Positions 8,485 to 16,408 of a stretch of 64,000 nucleotides of DNA are shown here, in pieces (position 1 is the stretch's first letter; every line of letters starts with the position of its first letter). This DNA comes from Parasedimentitalea marina. Lineage in GTDB: Bacteria > Pseudomonadota > Alphaproteobacteria > Rhodobacterales > Rhodobacteraceae. Under the pieces are notes generated by a model. It did not search any database and had not been told where the DNA came from. It saw only the letters and a list, made by a program, of their open reading frames with translations. The translations under genes were made by a program, and so were the position numbers. The stretch covers positions 2,294,001 through 2,358,000 of the forward strand of contig NZ_CP033219.1 of the NCBI RefSeq assembly GCF_004006175.1, written 5' to 3'.

Positions 8485-10500
8485 ATGTCCAATATTCTTA
8501 GCCGTCTGTTCCAACCCAAGACTATCGCTATTGTCGGCGGTGGTGCCTGGTGTGAGCAGGTCATCAAACAATCTCAGGGAATGGGGTTCACTGGCGAGAT
8601 CTGGCCGGTTCACCCGCGCTCTGATGAAATCGCCGGGTACCCAGCCTATAAGTCCCTTACGGACCTACCGTCGCCGCCAGATGCAGTGTTCATCGGCATC
8701 AACCGCCATGCCACCATCGAACTGGTCGCCAGTCTTGCCGCTATGGGCGCCGGTGGCGCGGTCTGTTTCGCCTCGGGCTTTTCCGAAGCCGCAGCAGAGG
8801 ACACCACAGGCGATGACCTGCAGGCGCAATTGGTTGCCGCTGCCGGGGAGATGCCCATTCTTGGGCCCAATTGCTATGGCTTTATCAACGCTCTGGACGG
8901 CGCCCTCCTTTGGCCTGATCAGCATGGGTGCCAAAGGGTCGACCATGGCGTTGCGATCCTGACGCAAAGCTCGAACATTGCGATCAATCTCACCATGCAG
9001 CAACGCGGCCTGCCGATTGCCTATGTGGTGACCTGCGGAAACATGGCGCAGACCTCGCAGGCACAGATCGCCTCGGCATTGATCGACGATCCCCGCGTCA
9101 CCGCCGTGGGCCTGCATATCGAAGGGTTCTCGAACCTGCGAGAGTGGGAGGCGCTGGCCGCCAAGGCCCACCTCAAGGGCGTACCGCTGATCGCGCTAAA
9201 GGTCGGCGCGTCGGAGCAGGCCCAACAGGCAACCGTGTCCCACACCGCGTCATTGGCTGGTAGTGACGCCGGTGCGCAAGCCTTTCTGGACCGGCTGGGC
9301 ATTCCCCGGCTGAGTGCCCTACCCGACCTGCTGGAAACACTGAAACTACTGCACTGCTATGGTCCTTTGCCAAGTGGCAATATCGCCTCGATCAGCTGTT
9401 CCGGCGGCGAGGCAAGCTTGATCGCCGACATGTCAGTTCAGACAACCCTGAACTTTCCACCGCTATCTCGTCGGCAACAGGTCGAATTGCGCGAGGCGCT
9501 GGGGCCGATGGTGGCCCTGAACAACCCGCTGGACTATCACACCTATATCTGGCGCGATCAGAAGGCGATGGCGCGGGCCTGGTCGGGTTTGACCGGTGAT
9601 GACATCGGAATGACGTTCTCTATCGTCGATTACCCCACGACCGACGCCGCAGACTGGATCTGTGCCACCCAGGCCGCCCTAACCGTGCGCGTCAATACCC
9701 AAGCTCGGTTCGCCGTGGTCGCAACCCTGCCAGAGCTAATGCCGGCAGATGTCGCCGCTGACTTAATGGCGGGCGGAGTGGTGCCCTTTCTGGGCCTACG
9801 TGAGGCGCTATCCGCGACCCAAGCGGCGGCAAGTCTTGGAGTGCCAAAACAAGCGCCAGTCTGTTTGCCGGGAACTGCTACTCCGACGCAGACCTTGACC
9901 GAGGCCGCCTCGAAGCGGGCCCTTGAACAGCATGGCCTTCAGGTGCCACAGAACCGCTCGGTCCATGGGCAGACAGCAATTTCAGCTGCCGCCGCTGAAC
10001 TGCGCCCTCCCTTTGCCATCAAGGGCGTTGGGCTGGCGCATAAATCGGAACATGCCGCCGTGCGACTGGCTGTGATGCCCGAGGACGTCGTCGCAATTGC
10101 AGCAGACATCGGCACAGACGACGTGCTGATCGAAGAGATGGTCACCGGCGCTGTCGCTGAACTTTTGGTCGGCGTGACCCGCGATGACGCCCATGGCTAT
10201 GTGCTGACACTGGGCGCTGGCGGCGTGCTGACAGAAATCCTTCGCGACACTGTGTCCTTGCTGTTACCGGTACAATCCACAGAGATTGAGGTCGCCCTGA
10301 ACACCCTGAACTGTGCCCCACTACTGGCCGGTTACCGTGGCAAACCAGCCGCCCATATGGCCGCGATTGTCGAGGCGGTGCTGGCTGTACAATCCTACGT
10401 GCTTGCAAATGCACAAACCGTTAGCGAAGTTGAAATCAACCCCCTGCTCTGCACGCCTGATCGGGCCGTGGCAGTTGACGCCCTTATTCGAAAGGCCTGA
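8485..10500 (+). CDS. NDP-forming acyl-CoA synthetase
   Basis: 671 residues with the ADP-forming acetate-CoA ligase layout. There is an N-terminal CoA-binding Rossmann domain (PKTIAIVGGGAWCEQVIKQ, residues 12-130), a succinyl-CoA-ligase-like domain containing the phosphorylatable His in VSHTASLAGSDA (about residue 252), and a C-terminal ATP-grasp domain (from about 470, ending EVEINPLLCTPDRAVAVDALI). Such enzymes make acyl-CoA from acid, CoA and ATP with ADP release. Here it probably activates gamma-butyrobetaine, crotonobetaine or carnitine, taking the place of the AMP-forming CaiC or CoA transferase CaiB of enterobacteria. Three bases separate it from the next gene. Confidence 0.88.
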   Translation: MSNILSRLFQPKTIAIVGGGAWCEQVIKQSQGMGFTGEIWPVHPRSDEIAGYPAYKSLTDLPSPPDAVFIGINRHATIELVASLAAMGAGGAVCFASGFSEAAAEDTTGDDLQAQLVAAAGEMPILGPNCYGFINALDGALLWPDQHGCQRVDHGVAILTQSSNIAINLTMQQRGLPIAYVVTCGNMAQTSQAQIASALIDDPRVTAVGLHIEGFSNLREWEALAAKAHLKGVPLIALKVGASEQAQQATVSHTASLAGSDAGAQAFLDRLGIPRLSALPDLLETLKLLHCYGPLPSGNIASISCSGGEASLIADMSVQTTLNFPPLSRRQQVELREALGPMVALNNPLDYHTYIWRDQKAMARAWSGLTGDDIGMTFSIVDYPTTDAADWICATQAALTVRVNTQARFAVVATLPELMPADVAADLMAGGVVPFLGLREALSATQAAASLGVPKQAPVCLPGTATPTQTLTEAASKRALEQHGLQVPQNRSVHGQTAISAAAAELRPPFAIKGVGLAHKSEHAAVRLAVMPEDVVAIAADIGTDDVLIEEMVTGAVAELLVGVTRDDAHGYVLTLGAGGVLTEILRDTVSLLLPVQSTEIEVALNTLNCAPLLAGYRGKPAAHMAAIVEAVLAVQSYVLANAQTVSEVEINPLLCTPDRAVAVDALIRKA

Positions 10501-10503
10501 CAG

Positions 10504-11283
10504 ATGTCTCCTATTAAAACCAAACGCGATGGCGCCATTTTGGAGGTCACTCTGGATCGCCCCAAAGCCAATGCCATTGATCTTGCCACCAGTCATGTCA
10601 TGGGTGAAGTGTTTCGTGACTTCCGCGATGACCCTGAATTGCGCGTGGCCATCCTGACAGGTGGCGGCGAGAAATTCTTCTGCCCTGGCTGGGACCTGAA
10701 GGCTGCTGCCGATGGCGATGCCGTGGATGGTGATTACGGCGTTGGCGGCTTTGGCGGCCTGCAGGAATTGCGCGACATGAACAAGCCAGTGATTGCGGCT
10801 GTGAACGGCATTGCCTGTGGCGGCGGGCTAGAGCTGGCCCTGTCGGCAGACATGATTCTGGCCGCCGACCATGCCTCGTTTGCCCTGCCGGAAATCCGCT
10901 CGGGCACGGTGGCGGATGCGGCCAGCATCAAATTGCCCAAACGCATTCCTTATCATATCGCAATGGAGTTGCTGCTGACCGGTCGTTGGTTTGACGCAGA
11001 CGAGGCACGTCGCTGGGGGCTGGTGAACGAGATCGTCGCAGCCGATCAGCTAATGGATCGAGCATGGGAATTGGCGCGCCTGTTGGCCAGTGGCCCACCG
11101 CTGGTCTATGCGGCAATCAAGGAAATCGTCCGCGATGCCGAAGACAGCAAGTTTCAGGACGCGATGAACCGGATCACCAAAAGCCAGCTCGCCTCGGTTG
11201 ATGTGCTGTATCGCTCGGATGATCAGATGGAAGGCGCGCGTGCCTTTGCCGAGAAACGTGACCCGGTTTGGACCGGCAAGTAA
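10504..11283 (+). CDS. caiD: Carnitinyl-CoA dehydratase / crotonobetainyl-CoA hydratase
   Basis: A 259-residue crotonase-fold protein that closely follows Escherichia coli CaiD. Shared phrases are LDRPKANAID, the MGEVF..FRDDP block, RVAILTG, GWDLKAAA, NKPVIAAVNGIACGGGLELALSAD, SFALPEIRSG and the ending FAEKRDPVW. Members of the crotonase family use two backbone amides (around AACGGG here) as an oxyanion hole; CaiD interconverts L-carnitinyl-CoA and crotonobetainyl-CoA. Being the third gene after an acyl-CoA dehydrogenase and a CoA ligase, it supplies the hydration step of a gamma-butyrobetaine-to-carnitine route. No carnitine dehydrogenase gene is in the window, so the product must be handled elsewhere. 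Confidence 0.92.
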   Translation: MSPIKTKRDGAILEVTLDRPKANAIDLATSHVMGEVFRDFRDDPELRVAILTGGGEKFFCPGWDLKAAADGDAVDGDYGVGGFGGLQELRDMNKPVIAAVNGIACGGGLELALSADMILAADHASFALPEIRSGTVADAASIKLPKRIPYHIAMELLLTGRWFDADEARRWGLVNEIVAADQLMDRAWELARLLASGPPLVYAAIKEIVRDAEDSKFQDAMNRITKSQLASVDVLYRSDDQMEGARAFAEKRDPVWTGK

Positions 11284-11294
11284 CCAAGATCCTA

Positions 11295-11326
11295 GAAATG
11301 GCCTCGGTTTAAACCGAGGCCATTTC
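11295..11326. terminator. Bidirectional terminator between convergent operons
   Basis: A perfect 32-base palindrome (arms begin GAAATGGCCTCGG) lies between the caiD stop and the stop of the convergent ABC permease gene. The outer A/T bases give a T-rich tail in both directions, so it can end both transcripts. Confidence 0.85.
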
Positions 11327-11338
11327 TGTACTTACAGG

Positions 11339-12109
11339 TTAGTGTGGGACCTGAACCTCGAACCGTTTGAACGCCAGGGTGATGAGGCCGGCAATGACCA
11401 TATAGACAATGGCCAGCAAAAGCAGCGGTTCATAGACAATGAACGTGTCAGCACGGACGCGAGACGACACCGAATAGATATCGATCACTGTGATTGTGGC
11501 CACCAGCGGCGTTGCCTTCAACTGCAGGATGGTTTCTCCACCCAAGGTGGGCAAAACGTTGCGAATGGCCTGCGGAAGCCAGATCCGGCGGAACATGGTG
11601 GACCGGCGCATGCCAAAGGACTTAGCAGCCTCTAGTTGGCCTTTGGCCACGCCAGAGAATGCGCCGCGCATCACCTCGCCCTCGTATCCAGCATAAGACA
11701 GTGTCAGCGCCAGCACCGCATAAGGCCAAGCCTGCCGCAAATAGGGCCAGAGCTCGCTACTGCGTATCCATGGAAATTGTGGGAAAAGCGATCCCAGACC
11801 GTAATACAGCAGCCAAATCTGCAGCAATAGCGGCGTGCCCCGAATGATGGTGCAGAAACTACGCGCGGGGATAGACAGATACCAAGGGCCAATCGCCTGA
11901 GCCAACCCCAGCGGAACGGCCAGTATAAAACCCAGTACAGTCGTCACCGCCATGATCCAAATGGTAGTCCATAACCCCTCAAGCGCGAGAGGGGCGTATT
12001 TCGGGATCCAATCCCAGCGCAGCGTAATGGCGCACCAGACAACCAGCGCTGCAAACAGCGCCATCATCACAATGCGATGGGGTTGCAATAACGATTTGAG
12101 CGCGATCAT
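11339..12109 (-). CDS. Polar amino-acid ABC transporter permease (HisM-type)
   Basis: An inner-membrane permease of about 256 residues with five to six hydrophobic segments. The EAA loop GAFSGVAKGQLEAAKSFGMRRSTMFRRIWLPQAIRNVLP, the contact site for the ATPase, is typical of the histidine/arginine/opine family. I place the start at ATG 12109, which overlaps the stop of the preceding permease gene (ATGA) and follows a G-rich ribosome-binding site (GGGAGGGCAGGGG). A longer frame from 12151 lacks support. It is the last gene of the transporter operon. Confidence 0.9.
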   Translation of the reverse strand: MIALKSLLQPHRIVMMALFAALVVWCAITLRWDWIPKYAPLALEGLWTTIWIMAVTTVLGFILAVPLGLAQAIGPWYLSIPARSFCTIIRGTPLLLQIWLLYYGLGSLFPQFPWIRSSELWPYLRQAWPYAVLALTLSYAGYEGEVMRGAFSGVAKGQLEAAKSFGMRRSTMFRRIWLPQAIRNVLPTLGGETILQLKATPLVATITVIDIYSVSSRVRADTFIVYEPLLLLAIVYMVIAGLITLAFKRFEVQVPH

Positions 12110-12858
12110 CCCCTGCCCTCCCGTAGCGACGGCTGGCCACGCCGAGCCCATTTTTCAATCCAGCCAAACACCACGCCGGAACACAGGGTCACCATCAGAT
12201 ACAGACCACCTGCCGCGAGGAAAAAGGTAAAATATGCCCGGGTGCTACTGGCCGCTTGGCGGGTTTCCAGCGTGAGCTCCGAGAATCCAACGATGGCCAG
12301 CAAAGCTGTGTCCTTGGTGGCAATCAGCCAGAGGTTCGCCAGCCCCGGCGTGGCAAAAGACATCATTGCGGGAATGGTGACGCGCCACATAGTCATCATA
12401 GGCGGCATACCAAAGGCCCGGGCGGCCTCAATTTGGCCTGGCGGGACAGCTTGAATGGCGCCACGCAGCACTTCGATTGAATAGGCTCCCTGGACGATGC
12501 CCAGCACCCAGATACCCGCCACGATGCCACTGATTTCAACACGTCCATAGCCCAAAGCGGCAGACAGCTGGTTGATCAGATCGGTGCCAACGTAATACAG
12601 GATCAAGATCAGGACCAGCTCGGGAACCGCCCTGATAACGGTGGTATATATGGCCAACAGGTCTCGCAGAACCGGCCCGCCATATAATTTTCCATAGGCC
12701 CCGAAAAGCCCGATCAGCAGCCCAAAACCAAAGGCTCCGAATGCGATTTTCAACGAGTTCGCCAAGCCGCGTAGCAGATTGGCGCCCCATCCCGGAGCCG
12801 AGAGCGACAGCAATTGTGCGCTCTCGGTCAGGCCGAGCGTTTCGAGGATCAGTTCCAA
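12106..12858 (-). CDS. Polar amino-acid ABC transporter permease (HisQ-type)
   Basis: A 250-residue inner-membrane permease with the HisQ-like N-terminus (WGANLLRGLANSLKIAFGAFGFGLLIGLFGAYGKLYG) and the EAA loop RGAIQAVPPGQIEAARAFGMPPMMTMWRVTIPAMM. It forms the heteromeric channel with the next gene, whose start overlaps its stop. The binding-protein gene lies ten bases upstream. With the neighbouring arginine-catabolic genes, arginine or a methylated/guanidino relative is the likely cargo. Confidence 0.9.
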   Translation of the reverse strand: MELILETLGLTESAQLLSLSAPGWGANLLRGLANSLKIAFGAFGFGLLIGLFGAYGKLYGGPVLRDLLAIYTTVIRAVPELVLILILYYVGTDLINQLSAALGYGRVEISGIVAGIWVLGIVQGAYSIEVLRGAIQAVPPGQIEAARAFGMPPMMTMWRVTIPAMMSFATPGLANLWLIATKDTALLAIVGFSELTLETRQAASSTRAYFTFFLAAGGLYLMVTLCSGVVFGWIEKWARRGQPSLREGRG

Positions 12859-12867
12859 GGTCAGATC

Positions 12868-13638
12868 TTATTCGCTGTAGATACTGGCGTTGAAGTAGCG
12901 CGCGGTGATCTTCTCGTGGGTACCGTCAGCCAGAATGGCCGCAATCCCCGCATTCAAAGCCGCCTGCAGCGCCTCATCGCCTTGACGGGTGCCAGCGCCG
13001 ACACCTTTGCCAAGAATGGCCTCGTCATTGGCCACTGCGCCTTTGATTTCACAGCATCCTCCAGCGTCTGAACCGACAAAATCCGCCATCGCAATGCTAT
13101 CTGCCTGAGTGGCGTCAATACGACCGGCAAACAGATCCTGGTTTGCTTCGTCCTGGGTCTGATAGACGCGCAGTTCAGAATCCTTGAAATAGGCTTGTGC
13201 ATAAGCCTGGTGAATGGTCGATGCCTGAATGCCGATAATTTTGCCTGCCAGCGATTCCGGAGAGGCGTCGATATCCAGCGATTTATCGGCGACAATCACG
13301 GCTGGTGTGTTGTAGTAGGCATTGGAAAAGTCGATGGTCTTGGCGCGCTCGGCGGTGATCGACATCGAGGCCATGATTGCGTCAATTTGCTTACCGGTCA
13401 GTGACGGAATGATACCGTCCCAAGCAACGGGCGTGATCACACAATCCAGTTCAGCAGCGGCACAAACGGCGTCGATGACTTCAATTTCCCAGCCAACCCA
13501 CGTGCCGGAGGAATCAACCGATGCAAACGGCGGATAGGCTTCGGCGGCGATGCCAATCTTGACCTGCTCAGCGGTGGCCGCACCCGCAACCAGTGTGGCG
13601 GCAGCAACGGTCGCGGCTAGAATGGTTTTTAGTGTCAT
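12868..13638 (-). CDS. Periplasmic amino-acid-binding protein of an ABC transporter
   Basis: 256 residues with a cleavable signal peptide (MTLKTILAATVAAATLVAGAATA). The family-3 solute-binding fold shows in VKIGIAAEAYPPFASVDSSGTWVGWEIEVIDAVCAAAELDC and IIPSLTGKQIDAIMASMSITAERAKTIDFSNAYY. The adjacent cysteines near residue 196 (GGCCEIKGAV) could form or rearrange a disulfide. It resembles lysine/arginine/ornithine binding proteins; exact specificity is not readable. A half-site of the TetR operator lies about 25-35 bp upstream of its start. Confidence 0.9.
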   Translation of the reverse strand: MTLKTILAATVAAATLVAGAATAEQVKIGIAAEAYPPFASVDSSGTWVGWEIEVIDAVCAAAELDCVITPVAWDGIIPSLTGKQIDAIMASMSITAERAKTIDFSNAYYNTPAVIVADKSLDIDASPESLAGKIIGIQASTIHQAYAQAYFKDSELRVYQTQDEANQDLFAGRIDATQADSIAMADFVGSDAGGCCEIKGAVANDEAILGKGVGAGTRQGDEALQAALNAGIAAILADGTHEKITARYFNASIYSE

Positions 13639-13660
13639 AAGGTATTCTCCCTGATGTATT

Positions 13661-13672
13661 AGTTATACACTC
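13661..13672. promoter_or_regulatory. Possible TetR half-site upstream of the binding-protein gene
   Basis: The sequence here contains TTATACACT, the exact complement of AGTGTATAA from the palindrome at 14530-14555. One arm only is present, so binding would be weak or cooperative. Confidence 0.35.
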
Positions 13673-13687
13673 TGTTGATGCAGAGCT

Positions 13688-14485
13688 TTAGGTGACGGAG
13701 CTGAGAAATTGCTTCAGCCGCTCCGATTGTGGATTGCCAAAGACCTCGGCAGGTGGGCCCTGCTCTTCAATGCGGCCTTCGAACAAATACACGACGTGGT
13801 TTGCAACCTCGCGTGCGAATTTCATCTCGTGGGTGACCAACAGCATGGTGCGGCCTTCGGCGGCGAGATCTCGAATCACAGTCAGCACCTCGCCTACAAG
13901 TTCCGGGTCCAGCGCCGAGGTCGGCTCGTCAAACAACATGACATTGGGATCAACGGCCAAGGCCCGTGCAATTGCTGCACGCTGTTGCTGACCACCGGAC
14001 ATAAAGGCCGGAAATGTATCTTCCTTGTCGCTTAAACCAACGCGGTCCAGCAATTCCCGGGCGCGTTTGATCGCTTCGCCACGTGGCACCTTAAGAACAT
14101 GAACCGGCACCTCGATTACGTTTTCCAACAGGGTGCGATGCGTCCAAAGGTTGAATTGCTGAAACACCATAGCCAGCCGGGTGCGGATGCGTTCGATCTG
14201 GCGCCGACTGGCCGGGCTACCGTCCGCATTCATCATGACTTCTTCGCCGTCGATGACGATTTGACCCGACGATGGGGTCTCTAGGAAATTGATGCAACGT
14301 AACATCGTCGATTTGCCGGACCCCGAGCCACCGATAATGGCGACCACATCCCCCTTTTTTGCGTTCAACGACACGCCCTTCAGCACCTCTAGGGAACCAA
14401 AGGATTTGTGCAAATCCTTAACATGAATGACCTCGGCCCGCGTGTCGGGGTCAGGTATTGGCTCTGCTGATGCAGCTGTCGGCAT
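13688..14485 (-). CDS. Amino-acid ABC transporter ATP-binding protein (HisP-type)
   Basis: 265 residues with Walker A GGSGSGKST (52-60), Q-loop MVFQQFNLWTHRTLLENV, signature SGGQQQRAAIARAL, Walker B VMLFDEPTSALDPE and the H-switch LLVTHEMKFAREV. All catalytic motifs are intact. The length and the 'VFGNPQSERLKQFLSSV' ending are those of HisP/OccP-like ATPases for basic amino acids and opines. It is the first gene of the minus-strand transporter operon and is divergent from the tetR-aruH-aruI-DDAH operon. Confidence 0.92.
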   Translation of the reverse strand: MPTAASAEPIPDPDTRAEVIHVKDLHKSFGSLEVLKGVSLNAKKGDVVAIIGGSGSGKSTMLRCINFLETPSSGQIVIDGEEVMMNADGSPASRRQIERIRTRLAMVFQQFNLWTHRTLLENVIEVPVHVLKVPRGEAIKRARELLDRVGLSDKEDTFPAFMSGGQQQRAAIARALAVDPNVMLFDEPTSALDPELVGEVLTVIRDLAAEGRTMLLVTHEMKFAREVANHVVYLFEGRIEEQGPPAEVFGNPQSERLKQFLSSVT

Positions 14486-14529
14486 TTTCCGGCGTCCTAA
14501 TTTTTGTGCTTGTAGTAAGGCTTAAGTTT

Positions 14530-14555
14530 AGTAATTATGCAAGTGTATAATTACT
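14530..14555. promoter_or_regulatory. Palindromic operator between the divergent transporter and catabolic operons
   Basis: Perfect 9-bp arms AGTAATTAT (14530-14538) and ATAATTACT (14547-14555) flank an 8-bp spacer. The site is 22 bases before the tetR start, in the only gap between the two divergent transcripts. Length, symmetry and AT-rich arms match TetR-family operators, so the adjacent TetR protein is the likely ligand-responsive repressor of both sides. Confidence 0.65.
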
Positions 14556-14576
14556 GAAATCAAGAGAGGATGCCCA

Positions 14577-15224
14577 GTGAGCGACGAACGCCGCAAGTTC
14601 AAACGCGAGAGTGCCGATCAGCGCAAAGAGGCGTTGATCGTGGCGACGCTATCGCTGGTGGCTGAAGGCGGCGTTCGTGGTGCCACCGTGCGGGCCATTG
14701 CTGAACGGGCGAATGTGACACAGGGTTTGATCCGGCATTACTTCAGATCCAAAGAGGACCTGATCATCGCTGCTTATGATCACCACATGACCAATATGAC
14801 CGACCAGACTTTTGCTTTTGCAGCTGCAGTCGACAAATCGGCGCGTGATCGTCTGGCGGCACTGGTGAATGCATCACTGCAGCCACCGGTGGCTGATCCC
14901 CGTGCCGTTGCCCTGTGGGCCAGTTTTCTGAACAAGGTGCAGCAGGATGCACAGATGAAGGCCATGCACGAACGCACCTACGTGTACTTCCGCGACCAGC
15001 TGCAGGAGCTTATTCGCGCCGCGCTGGAGGAGGCAGGACAACAGACATCACCTGCACGCCTGCGCCATCTGGCGACGGCCTGCAACGGCGTTATCGATGG
15101 GCTTTGGATGGAAGGCGGCGCATTGCCGGATGCCTTTGCGCCGGGTGAATTGCCAGGCATCGGGGTGGAAGCCGTTGGTGCAATAATTGGATTAGACTTA
15201 GATCAGAAGGCAGAACAGCCATGA
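14577..15224 (+). CDS. TetR-family transcriptional regulator (BetI-like)
   Basis: 215 residues with an N-terminal helix-turn-helix (ALIVATLSLVAEGGVRGATVRAIAERANVTQGLIRHYFRSKEDLIIAAYDHH, about residues 20-70). The BetI-like C-terminal domain includes RAVALWASFLNKVQQDAQMKAMHERTYVYFRDQL and ACNGVIDGLWMEG. It is the first gene of the catabolic operon and overlaps the aminotransferase start by four bases (ATGA), so it is made together with the enzymes it probably controls. The effector may be arginine, a methylarginine or a keto-acid intermediate. Confidence 0.88.
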   Translation: MSDERRKFKRESADQRKEALIVATLSLVAEGGVRGATVRAIAERANVTQGLIRHYFRSKEDLIIAAYDHHMTNMTDQTFAFAAAVDKSARDRLAALVNASLQPPVADPRAVALWASFLNKVQQDAQMKAMHERTYVYFRDQLQELIRAALEEAGQQTSPARLRHLATACNGVIDGLWMEGGALPDAFAPGELPGIGVEAVGAIIGLDLDQKAEQP

Positions 15225-16408
15225 AAACAACTGCGATCACCACTCGACTGGCCGGTTTGGGAGGCGCCAAATGGGAATTGCATCTTAAAGCGCGGGACAT
15301 GATCGCCGCCGGGGCCGACATCGTCGAGATGACCATCGGCGAACCGGATGTGCCAGCACCAGCTGCGCTGATGGATACAGCTGTTAGTGCAATGAAAGCC
15401 GGTCGCACCGGATACTCTAACGGGCGTGGCGAGAACAATCTGCGCGCCGCTCTGGCAGATCGCTACACGGCCAGCATTGGTCGCAAATTTGCGCCCGATA
15501 ATTTCCTGTGTTTTCCCGGAACACAGACCGCGTTGTTCACCGTGATGATGGGCGTTGCCGAGGCGGGCGACGAGGTGCTGGTGGGCGATCCGCTGTACGC
15601 CACTTACGAAGGCGTGGTGCAGGCCTCCGGGGCTGAAATGGTCCCGGTGCCTCTGCGCCCCGAACATGGGTTTCGTATGCAGGCGACGGATCTGGCCGAA
15701 CGAATCACCCCGCGCAGTCGCGCCATCCTGCTAACTTCGCCGCATAATCCAACTGGGGCCATCCTGACGGCCTCCGACATCGAGGCCATCGGGGAATTAG
15801 CGATCAAACACGATCTGTGGATCATCTCAGACGAGGTCTATGAGCACCTGGTCTTTGATGGCTCGACTTTTGTGTCGCCACTGTCCAACCCGACCATTGC
15901 AGATCGGGTGATTGCGGTGTCATCGATCTCAAAGTCACACGCCGCGCCAGGGTTCCGCAGTGGCTGGTGTGTGGCCTCGACAGCGTTTTGTGACGCGCTG
16001 CTGCCGGTGTCAGAAACCATGTTGTTCGGCAACCAACCCTTTATCGCTGATATGACTGAACAGGCCGTCCGCGAGGGGTCTTCGGTGGCCGAAGGCATGC
16101 GCACACGCTACGCCTCACGAGCGGTCAAACTCAGTGAGCGCCTGAGCCAAGAGACCGGATTGACAGTTCACCAGCCCGAGGCCGGTATGTTTGCGATGAT
16201 CAATGTCGCCTGCACCGGGCTGGACGGGCAAACCTATGCTGAAGATCTGCTGGAAAACGGTGGCGTGGCGGTGATGCCCGGAGTCTCATTTGGCACCACA
16301 ATGACAGATTGGGTGCGCGTGGCCCTGACCATTGACGATACCCAATTTGACCGGGCAATCCAGCGGATCATTTCACATGCCAACACCCTGCAAAGGAATG
16401 TCGCATGA
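15221..16408 (+). CDS. aruH: PLP-dependent aminotransferase, arginine:pyruvate transaminase-like
   Basis: A 395-residue class I fold-type I aminotransferase with GEPDVPAPAALMDTAV near the N-terminus, the NPTG motif (SPHNPTGAIL), DEVYEHLVFDG and the PLP lysine in VSSISKSHAAPGFRSGW. The wording follows Pseudomonas aeruginosa AruH along its length (TGYSNGRGENNLRAALADRY, VGDPLYATYEGVVQASGAEMVPVPLR). AruH moves the alpha-amino group of L-arginine to pyruvate, giving 2-ketoarginine. The next gene encodes a 2-ketoarginine decarboxylase-like enzyme with a four-base overlap, which strongly supports the assignment. Confidence 0.82.
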   Translation: MKTTAITTRLAGLGGAKWELHLKARDMIAAGADIVEMTIGEPDVPAPAALMDTAVSAMKAGRTGYSNGRGENNLRAALADRYTASIGRKFAPDNFLCFPGTQTALFTVMMGVAEAGDEVLVGDPLYATYEGVVQASGAEMVPVPLRPEHGFRMQATDLAERITPRSRAILLTSPHNPTGAILTASDIEAIGELAIKHDLWIISDEVYEHLVFDGSTFVSPLSNPTIADRVIAVSSISKSHAAPGFRSGWCVASTAFCDALLPVSETMLFGNQPFIADMTEQAVREGSSVAEGMRTRYASRAVKLSERLSQETGLTVHQPEAGMFAMINVACTGLDGQTYAEDLLENGGVAVMPGVSFGTTMTDWVRVALTIDDTQFDRAIQRIISHANTLQRNVA

